DNA of 64,000 nucleotides from Streptomyces fuscichromogenes (GCF_014645815.1 NZ_BMML01000007.1:1-64000), one strand, 5' to 3'; counted from the first letter of the stretch, positions 17,460-27,141 are shown. A program made the numbers and translations. Notes: generated from the sequence alone by a model not told the origin.

Positions 17460-18254
17460 TCACTTGTAGGTGATGTCCGAGCTCGCGTACCTGCAGTACG
17501 TCCCGTCCGGCCCGCTCCCGTTCGTCGGCGGTTCCGCGCCCGTGTTGTTGCCGATGTACTTCTGGCAGGGCACGATCTTCTTGCTGCTGTCGCCGACGAT
17601 GGTGATGTTCTTCAGCGTCGCGCTGTCGCCGTAGTTGGTGTTGATTCCGACCAGCGCGCCACCCTTGTACGTCGCCTCGATGGTGTTCAGGTTGATGGTG
17701 CGCTTGTACTGAGTGGAGCAGTTGCCGCACGAGCGGACCAGCTTGCCGAAGCTCTGCACCGCGAAGTCGGACACGTTCAGCGTCCCGGCGCCGTTGAACT
17801 GGAACACCTTGTCGCTGGCTTCCTTCGCGCCGCCGCCCGAGACGGTGTACACGTTGGACGACGAGGAGCCGCGGAAGGTCGCCGCGTCCTCGCCGACGTC
17901 CTCCCACCACACGTTCTGGAGGGTGCAGCTGCCCTCGCAGTGGATGCCGTCCGCGGCGGGCGCGCCGATGATGACGTTCTTCAGGACGGTGCCGGCGGCC
18001 AGGTCGAGGATCGGGTCCTGGTCCTCGCTCTGCCCGCCGGTGCCCAGGTCGCCGCTGCCGTACAGGCGCAGCATCCCGTAGTCCTTCGTGCCCGACAGCT
18101 TGATCGTCGCGGTGACTGCCTGGCTGCCGCTCGCGGTCGGCCAGGTGGCCGCTTCCGCCGAGGTTCCGACAGTCATGAGCATGCCAAATGAAAGTCCGAG
18201 GGTGGTCGCGGCGCCTGTCAGGGCGCGCGTACTGCTCCGTGCTCGTGAAGTCAT
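17460..18254 (-). CDS. secreted pectate lyase (PL3-like)
   Basis: This 264-residue protein starts with a signal peptide (RALTGAATTLGLSFGMLMTV, cleavage after SAEA). The mature part shows parallel beta-helix repeats including NVIIGAPAADGIHCEGSCTL, VWWEDVGEDAATF and VFQFNGAGTLNVSDF, typical of family 3 pectate lyases. These cleave polygalacturonate with calcium outside the cell. The WWEDVGEDA segment carries the conserved acidic residues. It is divergent from the esterase gene at 18579; a GCAAGCGCTTTC word lies in the shared upstream region. Confidence 0.9.
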   Translation of the reverse strand: MTSRARSSTRALTGAATTLGLSFGMLMTVGTSAEAATWPTASGSQAVTATIKLSGTKDYGMLRLYGSGDLGTGGQSEDQDPILDLAAGTVLKNVIIGAPAADGIHCEGSCTLQNVWWEDVGEDAATFRGSSSSNVYTVSGGGAKEASDKVFQFNGAGTLNVSDFAVQSFGKLVRSCGNCSTQYKRTINLNTIEATYKGGALVGINTNYGDSATLKNITIVGDSSKKIVPCQKYIGNNTGAEPPTNGSGPDGTYCRYASSDITYK

Positions 18255-18578
18255 GTCCCGGATGCCTTCTTTCGAGTGGGGGTCCTGACCGGCGACCCAT
18301 CGCGTGTTCAGGACGGTGAGAGATGTTCATCATGAAGAACGCGATGTGCCGGAACCTGGGCGGATGTGAGCCCGGCGAGGTTCGGTGGTCAGGTTTCTGA
18401 ACGGAACGTAGGATGCAAGCGCTTTCTAGTCAACGCTTCGCGCAGCATCCGTTCCGGCCGCGCCACCGTCCCGCAAAGTGGCGTGGGAGCGCTTCCATGG
18501 GTGGCCGTGTCCATGCCACCATGCCGGAAGTTCCCCGCACGACGCCGCACCGAGCCGCGATCAGAAAGGGACAGCGAC
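18255..18578. other. divergent upstream region of lyase and esterase genes
   Basis: This 324-bp gap contains no supported gene. It carries two LacI-family-like sites, GCAAGCGCTTTC (18415-18426) and the CebR-like box at 18484-18497, plus the ribosome-binding site AAAGGGA of the esterase gene. Confidence 0.6.
18484..18497. promoter_or_regulatory. CebR-like operator
   Basis: TGGGAGCGCTTCCA differs at one base from the established CebR box TGGGAGCGCTCCCA, which controls cellulose-utilisation genes in streptomycetes. It lies 82 bp upstream of the CBM2-bearing esterase gene, which fits induction by cello-oligosaccharides. Confidence 0.6.
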
Positions 18579-19934
18579 GTGCCCCCCACGCCCGGCCCCA
18601 CACCCGCCGCCACGCCCGGCCCCATCCTCAACGCACCCCGAACCAGGCCGCGTTCGGCCCTTCTCGGCTTCCTGAGCGCGCTGCTGTTGCTGCCGGTGCT
18701 CGCGGTGACGGCCGTCTTCGCGCCCGCCGCCGCGGCCCGCCCCGCCGCCGTCCCCGCGGCGACGCTCACCGAGGTCACCGGCTTCGGCGACAACCCCAGC
18801 AACCTCCAGATGTACGTGTACGTACCGAACAGCGTCACCGCCCACCCGGCCGTCGTCGTGGCCGTGCACTGGTGCGGCGGGTCGGCCTCCGCCATGTACG
18901 CGGGGACCGAATGGGCGGCGCTGGCCGAACAGTACGGCTTCGTCGTCGTGTACCCGTCGGTGACGCGGGCGAGCAAGTGCTTCGACGTGTCGTCGCCGCA
19001 GGCGCTGCGCCGGGGCGGTGGCAGCGACCCCGTGGGTATCCGGTCCATGGTCGGCTGGGTGACGGCCGCCTACGCGGCGGACACCGGGAAGGTGTTCGTC
19101 ACCGGCATCTCGTCCGGCGCGATGATGACCGACGTCCTGCTCGGCGACTATCCGGACGTGTTCGCGGCCGGTGCCGCCTTCTCCGGCGTCCCCTTCGGCT
19201 GCTTCGCCACCACCGACGGCTCCGAGTGGAACAGCGCCTGCTCCGGCGGCACCATCACGCACACCCCGCAGGAGTGGGGCGACCTGGTGCGCGCCGCCTA
19301 CCCCGGCTACACCGGCCCCCGGCCACGGATGCAGCTCTGGCACGGCACCGACGACACCACCCTCGCCTACGCCGACTTCGGCGAGGAGATCAAGCAGTGG
19401 ACGAACGTGCTCGGAGTCGGCCAGGCACCGGCCGTCACCGACAGCCCCGTCAGCGGCTGGACCCGTACCCGCTACGGCGCCACCGATGACCGGGCCCCCG
19501 TGGAGGCGATCAGCCTCCAGGGCGTCGGTCACAACCTCTACACCTCCGGCATGGCCGCCCGCGCCCTCACCTTCTTCGGCCTCGACAGCGGCGGCACCGC
19601 GCCCCAGCCCCCGGCCGGCGCGTGCAGGGTGACGGTCACCACCAGCGCCTGGAACACCGGCCTGACCGCCTCGGTGACCGTCACCAACACCGGTACGACG
19701 ACGGTCAGCGGCTGGCGGCTCGGGTTCACCCTGCCCGACGGGCAGACCATCACCAACGGCTGGAACGCCACGTACAGCCCCGCGTCCGGTGCGGTGACGG
19801 CGGCCGACGTGTCGTACAACGCGACGATCGCGCCGAACGCGAGCGTGAGCATCGGCTACCAGGCCACCCACACCGGCAACAGCGCGGCCCCCACCGCGTA
19901 CACGCTCAACGGCACCCCCTGCACGGTCAGTTGA
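18579..19934 (+). CDS. secreted CE1/PHB-depolymerase-type esterase with CBM2
   Basis: This 451-residue protein begins at GTG 18579 with AAAGGGA 7 nt upstream. A long N-terminal signal region (LLGFLSALLLLPVLAVTAVF) is followed by an alpha/beta-hydrolase domain of about 275 residues. The nucleophile elbow is GISSG, S178, and a VGHNLYTSG segment holds the likely catalytic His. A short Pro/Gly linker leads to a C-terminal CBM2 (VTTSAWNTGLTASVTVTNTG, GWRLGFTLPDGQTITNGWNA). It probably deacetylates xylan or releases feruloyl groups at cellulose surfaces. Confidence 0.9.
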   Translation: MPPTPGPTPAATPGPILNAPRTRPRSALLGFLSALLLLPVLAVTAVFAPAAAARPAAVPAATLTEVTGFGDNPSNLQMYVYVPNSVTAHPAVVVAVHWCGGSASAMYAGTEWAALAEQYGFVVVYPSVTRASKCFDVSSPQALRRGGGSDPVGIRSMVGWVTAAYAADTGKVFVTGISSGAMMTDVLLGDYPDVFAAGAAFSGVPFGCFATTDGSEWNSACSGGTITHTPQEWGDLVRAAYPGYTGPRPRMQLWHGTDDTTLAYADFGEEIKQWTNVLGVGQAPAVTDSPVSGWTRTRYGATDDRAPVEAISLQGVGHNLYTSGMAARALTFFGLDSGGTAPQPPAGACRVTVTTSAWNTGLTASVTVTNTGTTTVSGWRLGFTLPDGQTITNGWNATYSPASGAVTAADVSYNATIAPNASVSIGYQATHTGNSAAPTAYTLNGTPCTVS

Positions 19935-19973
19935 CGACGGCTCCCGCGCCGTCCCCTCGCCAGGAAGGTCCCC

Positions 19974-21296
19974 GTGAAGCCACCGCCCGGCAGAGCGCCG
20001 CTCGCCACGCTCCTCAGCACCTGTGTCCTCGCCCTCGCCCTGGTGGTGACCGCCTCCGCCGTCACCGCGCTGGTCCGCGGTCCCCACCAGGTCACCTCGG
20101 CCACCCGTCAGGGCGGCCACTGGGTGAACACCTGGACCGGCATGCCCCAGCTCACCGAGGTCGGCAACCTGCCGCCCGCGCCCTTCACAGGGGAGAGGTC
20201 GGTGCTGGCCGACACCACCCTGCGCCAGACCGTCCGGGTGACCGTCGGTGCCCACCGGCTCCGGCTGCGCTTCTCCAACGCCTACGGCGACACCGCGCTC
20301 CCGCTGACCTCGGTGACCGTCGCGCTTCCGGTGGGCGGCAGGGCGGGCGTCGGCGCGATCGTGCCCGGCAGCCTGCACCGGGTGACGTTCTCCGGGCGCG
20401 CCGCGGCCGTCGTGCCCGTCGGGGCCCAGGTCGTCTCCGACCCCGTGGACTTCGAGCTGGCGCCGGGGTCCAACCTCACGGTCACCGCGTACACCGCGCA
20501 GGGCCAGCCGGATCTGGCGCTCACCTCCCACCCGGGTTCGCGCACCACGTCGTACCTCGCATCCGGCGACCGCACCGAGGACCCGGACCTGACGGGCGCG
20601 ACCACGGTCGACCACTGGTACCTGCTGAGCGACGTCGAGGTCCTGGCGCCCGCCGCGACCCGGGCCGTGGCCGTCCTCGGCGACTCGCTCACCGACGGCC
20701 GGGGGTCCACGACCAACGGCAACGACCGCTGGCCGGACCAGTTCTTCGACCGGCTCCAGTCGCGGGCCGGCACCTCGGACATCGCGGTGCTCAACCAGGC
20801 GGCAGGCGGCAACCGGGTCCTCAACGACGGCCTCGGCCCCAACGTCCTGGCCCGGCTCGACCGGGATGTCCTCTCCCGCAGCGGGGTCTCCTGGCTGATC
20901 CTGTTCGAGGGCGTCAACGACATCGGGACCGCCGCCGCCACCCCACAGGCCCAGCAGGCCGTCGCCGACGACCTGATCGCGGCCTACCGGCAGATCGTCG
21001 TCCGCGCCCACGCCCAGGGCATCCGCGTGTACGGCGCCACCCTGCTGCCCTTCGGCGGCAACGCCTACGACGACGGCGGGGGTGTGCGCGAGGCGGCCCG
21101 GCAGCGCGTCAACGCGTGGATCCGGGGACAGGGACACTTCGACGCGGTGATCGACTTCGACCGGGTGGTACGGGACCCGGCCGATCCGAGCCGGCTGCGG
21201 GCCGACCTCCAGGTGGGGGACTGGCTGCACCTGAACCCGACCGGGTACGGGGCGCTGGCCGCGGCGGTACCCGCGGGGCTGTTCGGCACCTCGTAG
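19974..21296 (+). CDS. secreted SGNH/GDSL hydrolase
   Basis: This 440-residue protein has an N-terminal membrane/signal helix (about residues 10-34). The C-terminal half is an SGNH esterase with block I VLGDSLTDG (S238), block III FEGVNDIG and block V DWLHLNPTGYG with the Asp/His pair. The N-terminal extension (WVNTWTGMPQLTE, LRQTVRVTVG) matches the two-domain GDSL esterases of streptomycetes. GTG 19974 has GGAAGG 5 nt upstream. It lies 39 bp after the CE1 esterase, likely in the same operon, so it may also act on acylated polysaccharide. Confidence 0.9.
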   Translation: MKPPPGRAPLATLLSTCVLALALVVTASAVTALVRGPHQVTSATRQGGHWVNTWTGMPQLTEVGNLPPAPFTGERSVLADTTLRQTVRVTVGAHRLRLRFSNAYGDTALPLTSVTVALPVGGRAGVGAIVPGSLHRVTFSGRAAAVVPVGAQVVSDPVDFELAPGSNLTVTAYTAQGQPDLALTSHPGSRTTSYLASGDRTEDPDLTGATTVDHWYLLSDVEVLAPAATRAVAVLGDSLTDGRGSTTNGNDRWPDQFFDRLQSRAGTSDIAVLNQAAGGNRVLNDGLGPNVLARLDRDVLSRSGVSWLILFEGVNDIGTAAATPQAQQAVADDLIAAYRQIVVRAHAQGIRVYGATLLPFGGNAYDDGGGVREAARQRVNAWIRGQGHFDAVIDFDRVVRDPADPSRLRADLQVGDWLHLNPTGYGALAAAVPAGLFGTS

Positions 21297-21321
21297 CGGG
21301 CCTGGACGGTACGGACCCAGG

Positions 21322-21337
21322 CCTGGCCTTGGCCAGG
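21322..21337. terminator. hairpin between convergent genes
   Basis: CCTGGCC-TT-GGCCAGG is a perfect 7-bp stem between the stops of the convergent SGNH and cupin genes (21296 and 21343). Confidence 0.5.
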
Positions 21338-21342
21338 GCAGG

Positions 21343-21786
21343 TCAGCCGGTCGGCCGCGGGGCCCGCAGGTGGGCGCGCGAGGCGAGCTCCGCCTCCTCG
21401 ACCAGTTCGAGCATGGGCTTGCCCGGCGCGCACATCATGGTGACCACGAACTCGGTCCTGGCGTCGGTGAGGGCGTTGCCGTCCTGGTAGTGGATGACGT
21501 CGCCGCCCGGCTCCCAGAACGTGCCACCGGCCTCGACGACACGCTCGGGCTCGCCCTCGATCTCGAAGCGGACCGCGCCCCTGAGGACGTACCCGAACGC
21601 CGGGCCGGAGTGGCGGTGCGGTGGGGTTCCGGAGTCGCCCGGCTCCCACTCGACGTGCAGGGTCATCGCCGACGCGCCCTCGGGGACGGTGATCGCAGCG
21701 GCCTCCTGGAGCACCTTCACCGCCCGGGTCCAGCCGGGGCCGTCCGCGTCGGGTCCGGCGTGCGGGTGCTGTGGGTTCTCCGACAC
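21343..21786 (-). CDS. cupin domain protein
   Basis: This 147-residue protein has one cupin barrel: motif 1 PPHRHSGPAFGYVLRGAVRF with two metal-binding His and a Glu-rich motif 2 (GGTFWEPGGDVIHYQDGN). The start GTG 21786 has AAGGGA 7 nt upstream; a longer reading from 21861 lacks a site. The metal centre is probably intact. Its function is unknown. It lies next to the PucR regulator and could belong to the nitrogen island. Confidence 0.85.
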   Translation of the reverse strand: MSENPQHPHAGPDADGPGWTRAVKVLQEAAAITVPEGASAMTLHVEWEPGDSGTPPHRHSGPAFGYVLRGAVRFEIEGEPERVVEAGGTFWEPGGDVIHYQDGNALTDARTEFVVTMMCAPGKPMLELVEEAELASRAHLRAPRPTG

Positions 21787-21916
21787 TGGGTCGTCCCTTC
21801 CTTGTCCGGCGCCGAGCATGATCGACTGTACGTCGGGAGGGCCCGCGGCCGTCGCGTCCATGACCGGTGAGCGGTGACGTGTCGCGGCGGGCCGCCCACG
21901 GACGGACGCTCCGGGG

Positions 21917-23404
21917 CTACGGCCCCGCGGCCGCCACGCCCAGTTCGGTGGCCGCCCGTACGGCGAACCAGACCTCGGTGAAGGCGGCGGTCGTCGACAG
22001 GTCCCGGCCGGTGACCTCGCCGAAACGGCGCAGCCGGTAGGCGAGCGTGTTCGGATGGATGTGGAGGGCCGCGGCGGCCTCCTCGGTGCGCCGGTCGCGT
22101 TCCATCCAGGTGCGCACGGAGAGCAGCAACTGCGCCCCGTGCGCGGCGTCGTAGCGCAGGGCCTCGCCGAGGACCTGCTCGACCAGGGCGGACAGCAGCC
22201 GGCGGTCCTCGGGCAGCCAGCGTCCGGTGGCGTCCTCGCCGTAGTGGACGAGCGGCTTGCCCGCCTCCTCCGCGCGTCCGGCGGCCCATTCCGCCTCCTG
22301 CTGCGCGACCCGCAGCGGCTCGCCCACGGTGAACGGACGGCTGACCCCGCACACCGCGCCGGGCAGGCCGGCCAGGGCCTCGGTGAAGCCGGGTTCGGCC
22401 AGTACCAGCCGGTCCTCGCCGCGGCGCAGGGTCAGGTGCGGGTGGTCGGACAGCGCGCCCTCCAGCTGGTCGTCCTGGGTGCGCCGGAGCACCGCGAGGA
22501 CGACGGGCCGCTGCGTGTCCAGGCGGTGGTGGGCCAGCCGGCGCTGCGCGCTGGCCGGGTCGAGGGTGTCCTGGAGCAGCTCGGCGAGGGTCTCCGCCCC
22601 CTCCCGCCGCAGCACCTCGCGTTCCTGGCGCACCATCGCGAGCCGCAGGGCGGCGACGGTGGCCAGGTGCTGGACGACGGCGAGCCCGGCCGGGCGGGCA
22701 CCCGCCTGTTCCAGCGCGACCAGGTAGCCGGCCGCGCCGCCCGGACCGAGGACCGGGAGCACGAAGCCGCCGGGAACGGTCGGCGGGGCGTCTGCGTCCG
22801 CCGGGAGCACCGAGACGTCCTCGGGCGCCGCGACGCCGGGCAGCAGCGGACGCCCCTGGGCGGTGCACAGGAAGAGGCGGTAGCCGCTGAGCTGCTCCAG
22901 ACGGTCGAAGAGCGCGGGGATGTCCAGGTTCTCCTCGGCCATCCAGCGCAGCGCGCCGAAGACCTGGAGCTGGGCGCCGAGCCGCTCGGCGGAGTTCTCC
23001 CGGACCGCGGCGGCGACCTCCTGCGCGATGGTGACGAAGGGAACCGCGAGCGGCACCTCGAGAACCGGGAAGCCGCGCTCCTCGGCCGCGGCGAGGAAGG
23101 CCTGTCGCAGTGGCGGGGTCCGCAGCTGGGTGCTGAGCACCAGCGCCGCGACGCCCGCGTCGTCGAGCCGCTCCAGGTAGCGCCGCTGGGCCTCGCCGCT
23201 CCGGGGCACGGCGAGGCCCACGGTCATGAGGACCTCCGAGCCGAGGAGCCACGGGGTGGGGTCCTCCAGTTCGCTGACGTGCGCCCAGGACACCGTGCGG
23301 CCCAGGCCGCCACCGCCCGCGAGCAGGCGCATCTGGAGGGCCGGGAAGGACAGCAGGTCGCCGACGGTGAGGACGGAACGCGACGTGGCTTTGTGGTCGG
23401 ACAC
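21917..23404 (-). CDS. PucR family transcriptional regulator
   Basis: This roughly 495-residue regulator has the PucR N-terminal domain (LTVGDLLSFPALQMRLLAGG and DPTPWLLGSEVLMTVGLAVP), a GGDEF-like middle and the C-terminal HTH_30 (LRTWMERDRRTEEAAAALHI-type, then HPNTLAYRLRRF). PucR proteins control purine, amine or related nitrogen metabolism. TACAGT (23416-23411) lies 6 nt before GTG 23404, which supports a leaderless start; the frame extends to ATG 23473. It is divergent from the ureohydrolase-permease operon, its likely target. Confidence 0.9.
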   Translation of the reverse strand: MSDHKATSRSVLTVGDLLSFPALQMRLLAGGGGLGRTVSWAHVSELEDPTPWLLGSEVLMTVGLAVPRSGEAQRRYLERLDDAGVAALVLSTQLRTPPLRQAFLAAAEERGFPVLEVPLAVPFVTIAQEVAAAVRENSAERLGAQLQVFGALRWMAEENLDIPALFDRLEQLSGYRLFLCTAQGRPLLPGVAAPEDVSVLPADADAPPTVPGGFVLPVLGPGGAAGYLVALEQAGARPAGLAVVQHLATVAALRLAMVRQEREVLRREGAETLAELLQDTLDPASAQRRLAHHRLDTQRPVVLAVLRRTQDDQLEGALSDHPHLTLRRGEDRLVLAEPGFTEALAGLPGAVCGVSRPFTVGEPLRVAQQEAEWAAGRAEEAGKPLVHYGEDATGRWLPEDRRLLSALVEQVLGEALRYDAAHGAQLLLSVRTWMERDRRTEEAAAALHIHPNTLAYRLRRFGEVTGRDLSTTAAFTEVWFAVRAATELGVAAAGP

Positions 23405-23428
23405 AAGACAACTGTAGTTCTTAGTGCC

Positions 23429-23443
23429 GTCAACAATTGACCG
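23429..23443. promoter_or_regulatory. TTGTTGA-type inverted repeat in the pucR/ureohydrolase promoter
   Basis: GTCAA-CAA-TTGAC is a perfect inverted repeat followed by CCG on the plus strand; on the minus strand it reads CGGTCAATTGTTGAC. It shares TTGTTGA with sites before the NCS2 permease (28631-28652) and the DUF6986 gene (49963-49983). Confidence 0.4.
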
Positions 23444-23555
23444 TAAAGGGCGCTCCTTCGCAGACTGAGACATCCCCCGCTACCGGAACCATGTGATCCG
23501 GTCCGGGGTCCGCCGCCCCGGCGGCGCACTCCCAGGCTCGACAGGAAGGTGCCCG

Positions 23556-24524
23556 ATGACGACCGAGCCCCGTGGACCCGTGGACTCCTCCCGCGTCCCC
23601 CGCTATGCGGGACCGGCGACCTTCGCCCGGCTGCCGCGGCTGGACGAGGTGCCCCGCGCGGACATCGCCGTCGTCGGCGTCCCCTTCGACACCGGCGTCT
23701 CCTACCGGCCCGGTGCCCGCTTCGCCCCGGCCGCGGTGCGCGAGGCCTCCCGGCTGCTGCGCCCGTACCACCCGGCACTGGACGTGTCACCGTTCGCGGC
23801 GGTGCAGGTGGCCGACGCCGGTGACATCCCGGTGAACCCCTTCGACATCAACGAGGCGATCGAGACCGTCGAGCACGAGGCCTCCCGCCTCCAGTCCGAC
23901 GGCACGAAGCTGGTCACCATCGGCGGCGACCACACCATCGCGCTGCCGTTGCTGCGCGCGGTCGCCAAGCGGCACGGACCGGTCGCCGTCCTCCACTTCG
24001 ACGCCCATCTCGACACCTGGGACACCTACTTCGGCGCCGAGTACACCCACGGCACCCCCTTCCGCCGCGCCGTCGAGGAAGGCATCGTCGACACCGAGGC
24101 GCTCAGCCACGTCGGCACCCGCGGCCCCCTGTACGGCAAGCGGGACCTGGAGGAGGACCGACGGCTCGGCTTCGGCATCGTCACCTCCTCCGACGTGCTG
24201 CGCCGCGGCGTCGACGAGACCGTGGACGCGCTGCGGCAGCGCATCGGCGACCGGCCGCTGTACGTGTCCGTCGACATCGACGTCCTCGACCCCGCACACG
24301 CCCCCGGCACCGGCACCCCGGAAGCCGGCGGCATGACCTCGCGTGAGCTGCTGGAGATCCTGCGCGGCCTCGCCGGGCTCAACCTCGTCGGCGGCGACGT
24401 CGTCGAGGTCGCCCCCGCCTACGACCACGCCGACATCACCTCGGTCGCCGCGTCGCACGTCGCATACGACCTGATCAGCCTGTTCACCCTGGACTCCGCC
24501 GGCCCTCGCGAGGAGCAGAGATGA
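23556..24524 (+). CDS. speB: agmatinase/ureohydrolase family enzyme
   Basis: This 322-residue enzyme carries all binuclear metal ligands of the arginase/agmatinase family: GGDHTI, the HFDAHLDT block and [16 protein letters not shown]. Members hydrolyse agmatine or another guanidino compound to urea. ATG 23556 has AGGAAGG upstream. It overlaps the NCS1 permease gene by 4 bp (ATGA), so the two are translationally coupled. Because of the nucleobase-type permease and PucR regulator, the substrate may not be agmatine. Confidence 0.88.
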   Translation: MTTEPRGPVDSSRVPRYAGPATFARLPRLDEVPRADIAVVGVPFDTGVSYRPGARFAPAAVREASRLLRPYHPALDVSPFAAVQVADAGDIPVNPFDINEAIETVEHEASRLQSDGTKLVTIGGDHTIALPLLRAVAKRHGPVAVLHFDAHLDTWDTYFGAEYTHGTPFRRAVEEGIVDTEALSHVGTRGPLYGKRDLEEDRRLGFGIVTSSDVLRRGVDETVDALRQRIGDRPLYVSVDIDVLDPAHAPGTGTPEAGGMTSRELLEILRGLAGLNLVGGDVVEVAPAYDHADITSVAASHVAYDLISLFTLDSAGPREEQR

Positions 24525-26089
24525 CCACCAGCCCGCAAGCGGAGCAGCACGACGCCCCGTCGCTGACCGAGATCGAGACCTACGGCGTCGAGCGCATCCC
24601 CGACGCCGACCGCACCGCCCGCCCGCTCGACCTGTTCCGGGTCGCCTTCGGCGGCGCGAACACCTTCGCCACCTGTGTCCTCGGCGCATTCCCGATCCTG
24701 TTCGGGCTCTCCTTCTGGCAGGGCCTGGCGGCCACCGGCCTCGGGCTCGCCGTCGGCGCACTGATCCTCGCGCCGCTGGCCCTGTTCGGGCCGCTCAACG
24801 GCACCAGCAACTCGGTGTCCTCCTCCGCCCACCTGGGTGTGCACGGCCGGGTCGTCGGGTCCTTCCTCTCCCTGCTGACGGCGATCGCCTTCTTCTCCAT
24901 CTCCGTGTGGTCCTCCGGCGACGCCCTGGTCGGCGGTGCGCACCGGATGTTCCACCTGCCGACGAACGACGGCGTGTACGCGCTGGCGTACGGGCTGTTC
25001 GCGGCGCTGGTGCTGACGGTGTGCATCTACGGCTTCCGGTTCATGCTCTTCGTGAACAAGATCGCGGTGGCCGCGGCCTCCCTGCTGTTCGTGCTCGGCG
25101 CGTTCGCGTTCGGCGGCGACTTCGACGCCGGCTACCAGGGCAGCTTCCACTCGCTGAGCACGCCCGGCTTCTGGCCCGCGTTCATCGGCTCCGCGCTGAT
25201 CGTGCTCTCCAACCCCGTCTCGTTCGGCGCCTTCCTCGGTGACTGGGCCCGCTACATCCCCGCCGACACCCCGCGCCGCCGGGTCATGGGCGCGGCCTTC
25301 CTCTCCCAGGTCGCGACGATCCTGCCGTTCTTCTTCGGCCTGGCCACCGCCTCGATCATCGCCGCCAAGGCGGGGAACTTCCTCGACCCGAACGCCCCGG
25401 ACTACGTCGGCGGACTGCTGGCGATCTCGCCCTCCTGGTACTTCCTGCCCGTCTGCCTGCTCGCCCTGATCGGCGGCATGTCCACCGGCACCACCTCGCT
25501 CTACGGCACCGGCCTCGACTTCGCCAGCGTCTTCCCCCGGTTCAGCCGGGTGCAGGCCACGGTCTTCATCGGTGTCCTGTCGATCTGCTTCATCTTCGTC
25601 GGCCGGTTCGCCGCCAACCTGACCCAGTCCATCTCCACCTTCGCGACGCTCATCATCGTCTGCACCGCGCCGTGGATGATCATCATGACCCTGGGCTTCC
25701 TCACCCGCCGCGGCTGGTACGACCCCGACTCGCTCCAGGTCTTCAACCGCCGTCAGCGGGGCGGCCGCTACTGGTTCACGCACGGCTGGAACTGGCGCGG
25801 CATGAGCGCCTGGCTGGCCTCCGCCCTGCTCGCGGTCCAGTTCGTGAACCTCCCCGGCCAGTTCGTCGGCGCCCTGGGCGACCTCGCGGGCGGTGTGGAC
25901 ATTTCGCTGCCCGTCGGCCTGGGCCTCGCCGCGGTCCTCTACCTGGCCCTGCTGTGGCTCTTCCCCGAGCCGCGCGCCGTCTTCGGCCCCGAGGGCCCGC
26001 GGCTGGTGCGTGCCGTCGACACCCCGGTGCCGCCGATCACCGCCGCCGACGGTGCCGTCGTCACGGTGCCCGAGCCGGCGGAGGTGTGA
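24521..26089 (+). CDS. NCS1-type purine/cytosine permease
   Basis: This 522-residue membrane protein has about 12 predicted helices. The start region [20 protein letters not shown] and the later [20 protein letters not shown] are typical of the cytosine/purine/allantoin permease family (CodB/NCS1). It would import a nitrogenous base or guanidino compound by cation symport. It is translationally coupled to the ureohydrolase and is followed 5 bp later by the cyclase-family hydrolase. Confidence 0.9.
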   Translation: MTTSPQAEQHDAPSLTEIETYGVERIPDADRTARPLDLFRVAFGGANTFATCVLGAFPILFGLSFWQGLAATGLGLAVGALILAPLALFGPLNGTSNSVSSSAHLGVHGRVVGSFLSLLTAIAFFSISVWSSGDALVGGAHRMFHLPTNDGVYALAYGLFAALVLTVCIYGFRFMLFVNKIAVAAASLLFVLGAFAFGGDFDAGYQGSFHSLSTPGFWPAFIGSALIVLSNPVSFGAFLGDWARYIPADTPRRRVMGAAFLSQVATILPFFFGLATASIIAAKAGNFLDPNAPDYVGGLLAISPSWYFLPVCLLALIGGMSTGTTSLYGTGLDFASVFPRFSRVQATVFIGVLSICFIFVGRFAANLTQSISTFATLIIVCTAPWMIIMTLGFLTRRGWYDPDSLQVFNRRQRGGRYWFTHGWNWRGMSAWLASALLAVQFVNLPGQFVGALGDLAGGVDISLPVGLGLAAVLYLALLWLFPEPRAVFGPEGPRLVRAVDTPVPPITAADGAVVTVPEPAEV

Positions 26090-26094
26090 GCGGG

Positions 26095-26748
26095 ATGCGC
26101 CTGATCGACCTGTCGGTGCCGCTGCGCACCGGGATGCCGGTCTACCCCGGTGACCCGGAGGTGGACATCCGGCCCGCGCTCACCGCGGCCCAGGACGGTG
26201 TCAACGTCCTTCAGGTGCACATGGGTTCGCAGTCCGGCACGCACGTGGACGCGCCGTCCCACATCGAGGACGGCCTGCCCGCGCTGGACCAGCTGCCCCT
26301 GGACCGTTTCGACGGTCCCGCCCACGTGGTCGACGCCCGGGGCCTCGCGCCCCGGGCGGCCATCGGGACGGACCTGCTCGCCGGCGTCCGGGCGGGCCGG
26401 ATCGTGCTCATCGCCACCGGCTGGTCCGCGCACTGGGGCACCGACGCGTACCACGCCCACCCCTACCTGACCGAGGAGGCGGCCGCCCTCCTCGTCGCCC
26501 GCGGCGTGCGCACCGTCGGCATCGACGCCCTCAGCGTCGATCCCACCCCCGGCGAGACCCTGCCCGCCCACCGCATCCTGTGCGGCGCCGACGCCGTCAT
26601 CGCCGAGAACCTCACCCACCTCGCCGAGGTGCTGGACGCCCAGCGCACCGGCCATGACGTCCACGTCAGTCTCTTCCCCCTGCACCTGCCCGGCGCGGAC
26701 GGCGCACCCGTCCGCGCCGTGGCCCGGATCTCGGAGCCGAAGCCTTGA
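26095..26748 (+). CDS. cyclase family protein (kynurenine formamidase-like)
   Basis: This 217-residue enzyme has the metal-binding motif HxGTHxDxPxH, visible as SQSGTHVDAPSHIEDG, and the DLSVPLRTGMPVYPGDP opening of the formamidase/isatin hydrolase-type cyclase family. Such enzymes hydrolyse amide or lactam bonds. The start is ATG 26095 with GGAGG upstream. It belongs to the ureohydrolase operon and overlaps the next gene by 4 bp (TTGA). Confidence 0.88.
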   Translation: MRLIDLSVPLRTGMPVYPGDPEVDIRPALTAAQDGVNVLQVHMGSQSGTHVDAPSHIEDGLPALDQLPLDRFDGPAHVVDARGLAPRAAIGTDLLAGVRAGRIVLIATGWSAHWGTDAYHAHPYLTEEAAALLVARGVRTVGIDALSVDPTPGETLPAHRILCGADAVIAENLTHLAEVLDAQRTGHDVHVSLFPLHLPGADGAPVRAVARISEPKP

Positions 26749-27140
26749 GCAACGACCACGACAGCGCCCTCGCCGCTGCCGACGCCCTGATCGCCGCCTT
26801 CGCCGAAGGCCGCACCGACGACTACTTCGACGCCTTCGCGCCCGACGCCACGTTCGTCTTCCACACCTCCGACCGGCGCCTGGACTCCACCCAGGAGTAC
26901 CGCGCCCTGTGGCAGAAGTGGAGCGAGGAGGACGCCTTCCGCGTGCTGTCCTGCGACTCGACCGACCGCCGCCTCCAACTCCTCGGCGACACGGCCGTGT
27001 TCACCCACTCGGTGACCACCCGGGTCTCCACCACGGCAGGCGAGGAGGTACTCCGCGAACGCGAGACCATCGTCCTCCACCGCACCGGCGACGGAGACTG
27101 GCGGGCGGTCCACGAGCACCTTTCCGCCGCGAGCGTCTGA
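26745..27140 (+). CDS. NTF2/SnoaL-like family protein
   Basis: This 131-residue protein has the NTF2-like pattern: ADALIAAFAEGRTDDYFDAF, APDATFVFH and a C-terminal RTGDGDWRAVHEHLS. It resembles DUF4440-type calcium/calmodulin kinase II association-like or SnoaL domains. The TTG start overlaps the stop of the cyclase gene, so it is the fourth gene of the operon. It may act on the same metabolite; no catalytic residue can be assigned. Confidence 0.82.
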   Translation: MSNDHDSALAAADALIAAFAEGRTDDYFDAFAPDATFVFHTSDRRLDSTQEYRALWQKWSEEDAFRVLSCDSTDRRLQLLGDTAVFTHSVTTRVSTTAGEEVLRERETIVLHRTGDGDWRAVHEHLSAASV

Positions 27141-27141
27141 C

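Noticed and set aside
18561-21230. Long minus-strand ORF opposite the esterase and SGNH genes
   Set aside because: No domain, composition of a shadow frame, and the plus-strand genes have signal peptides and catalytic motifs.
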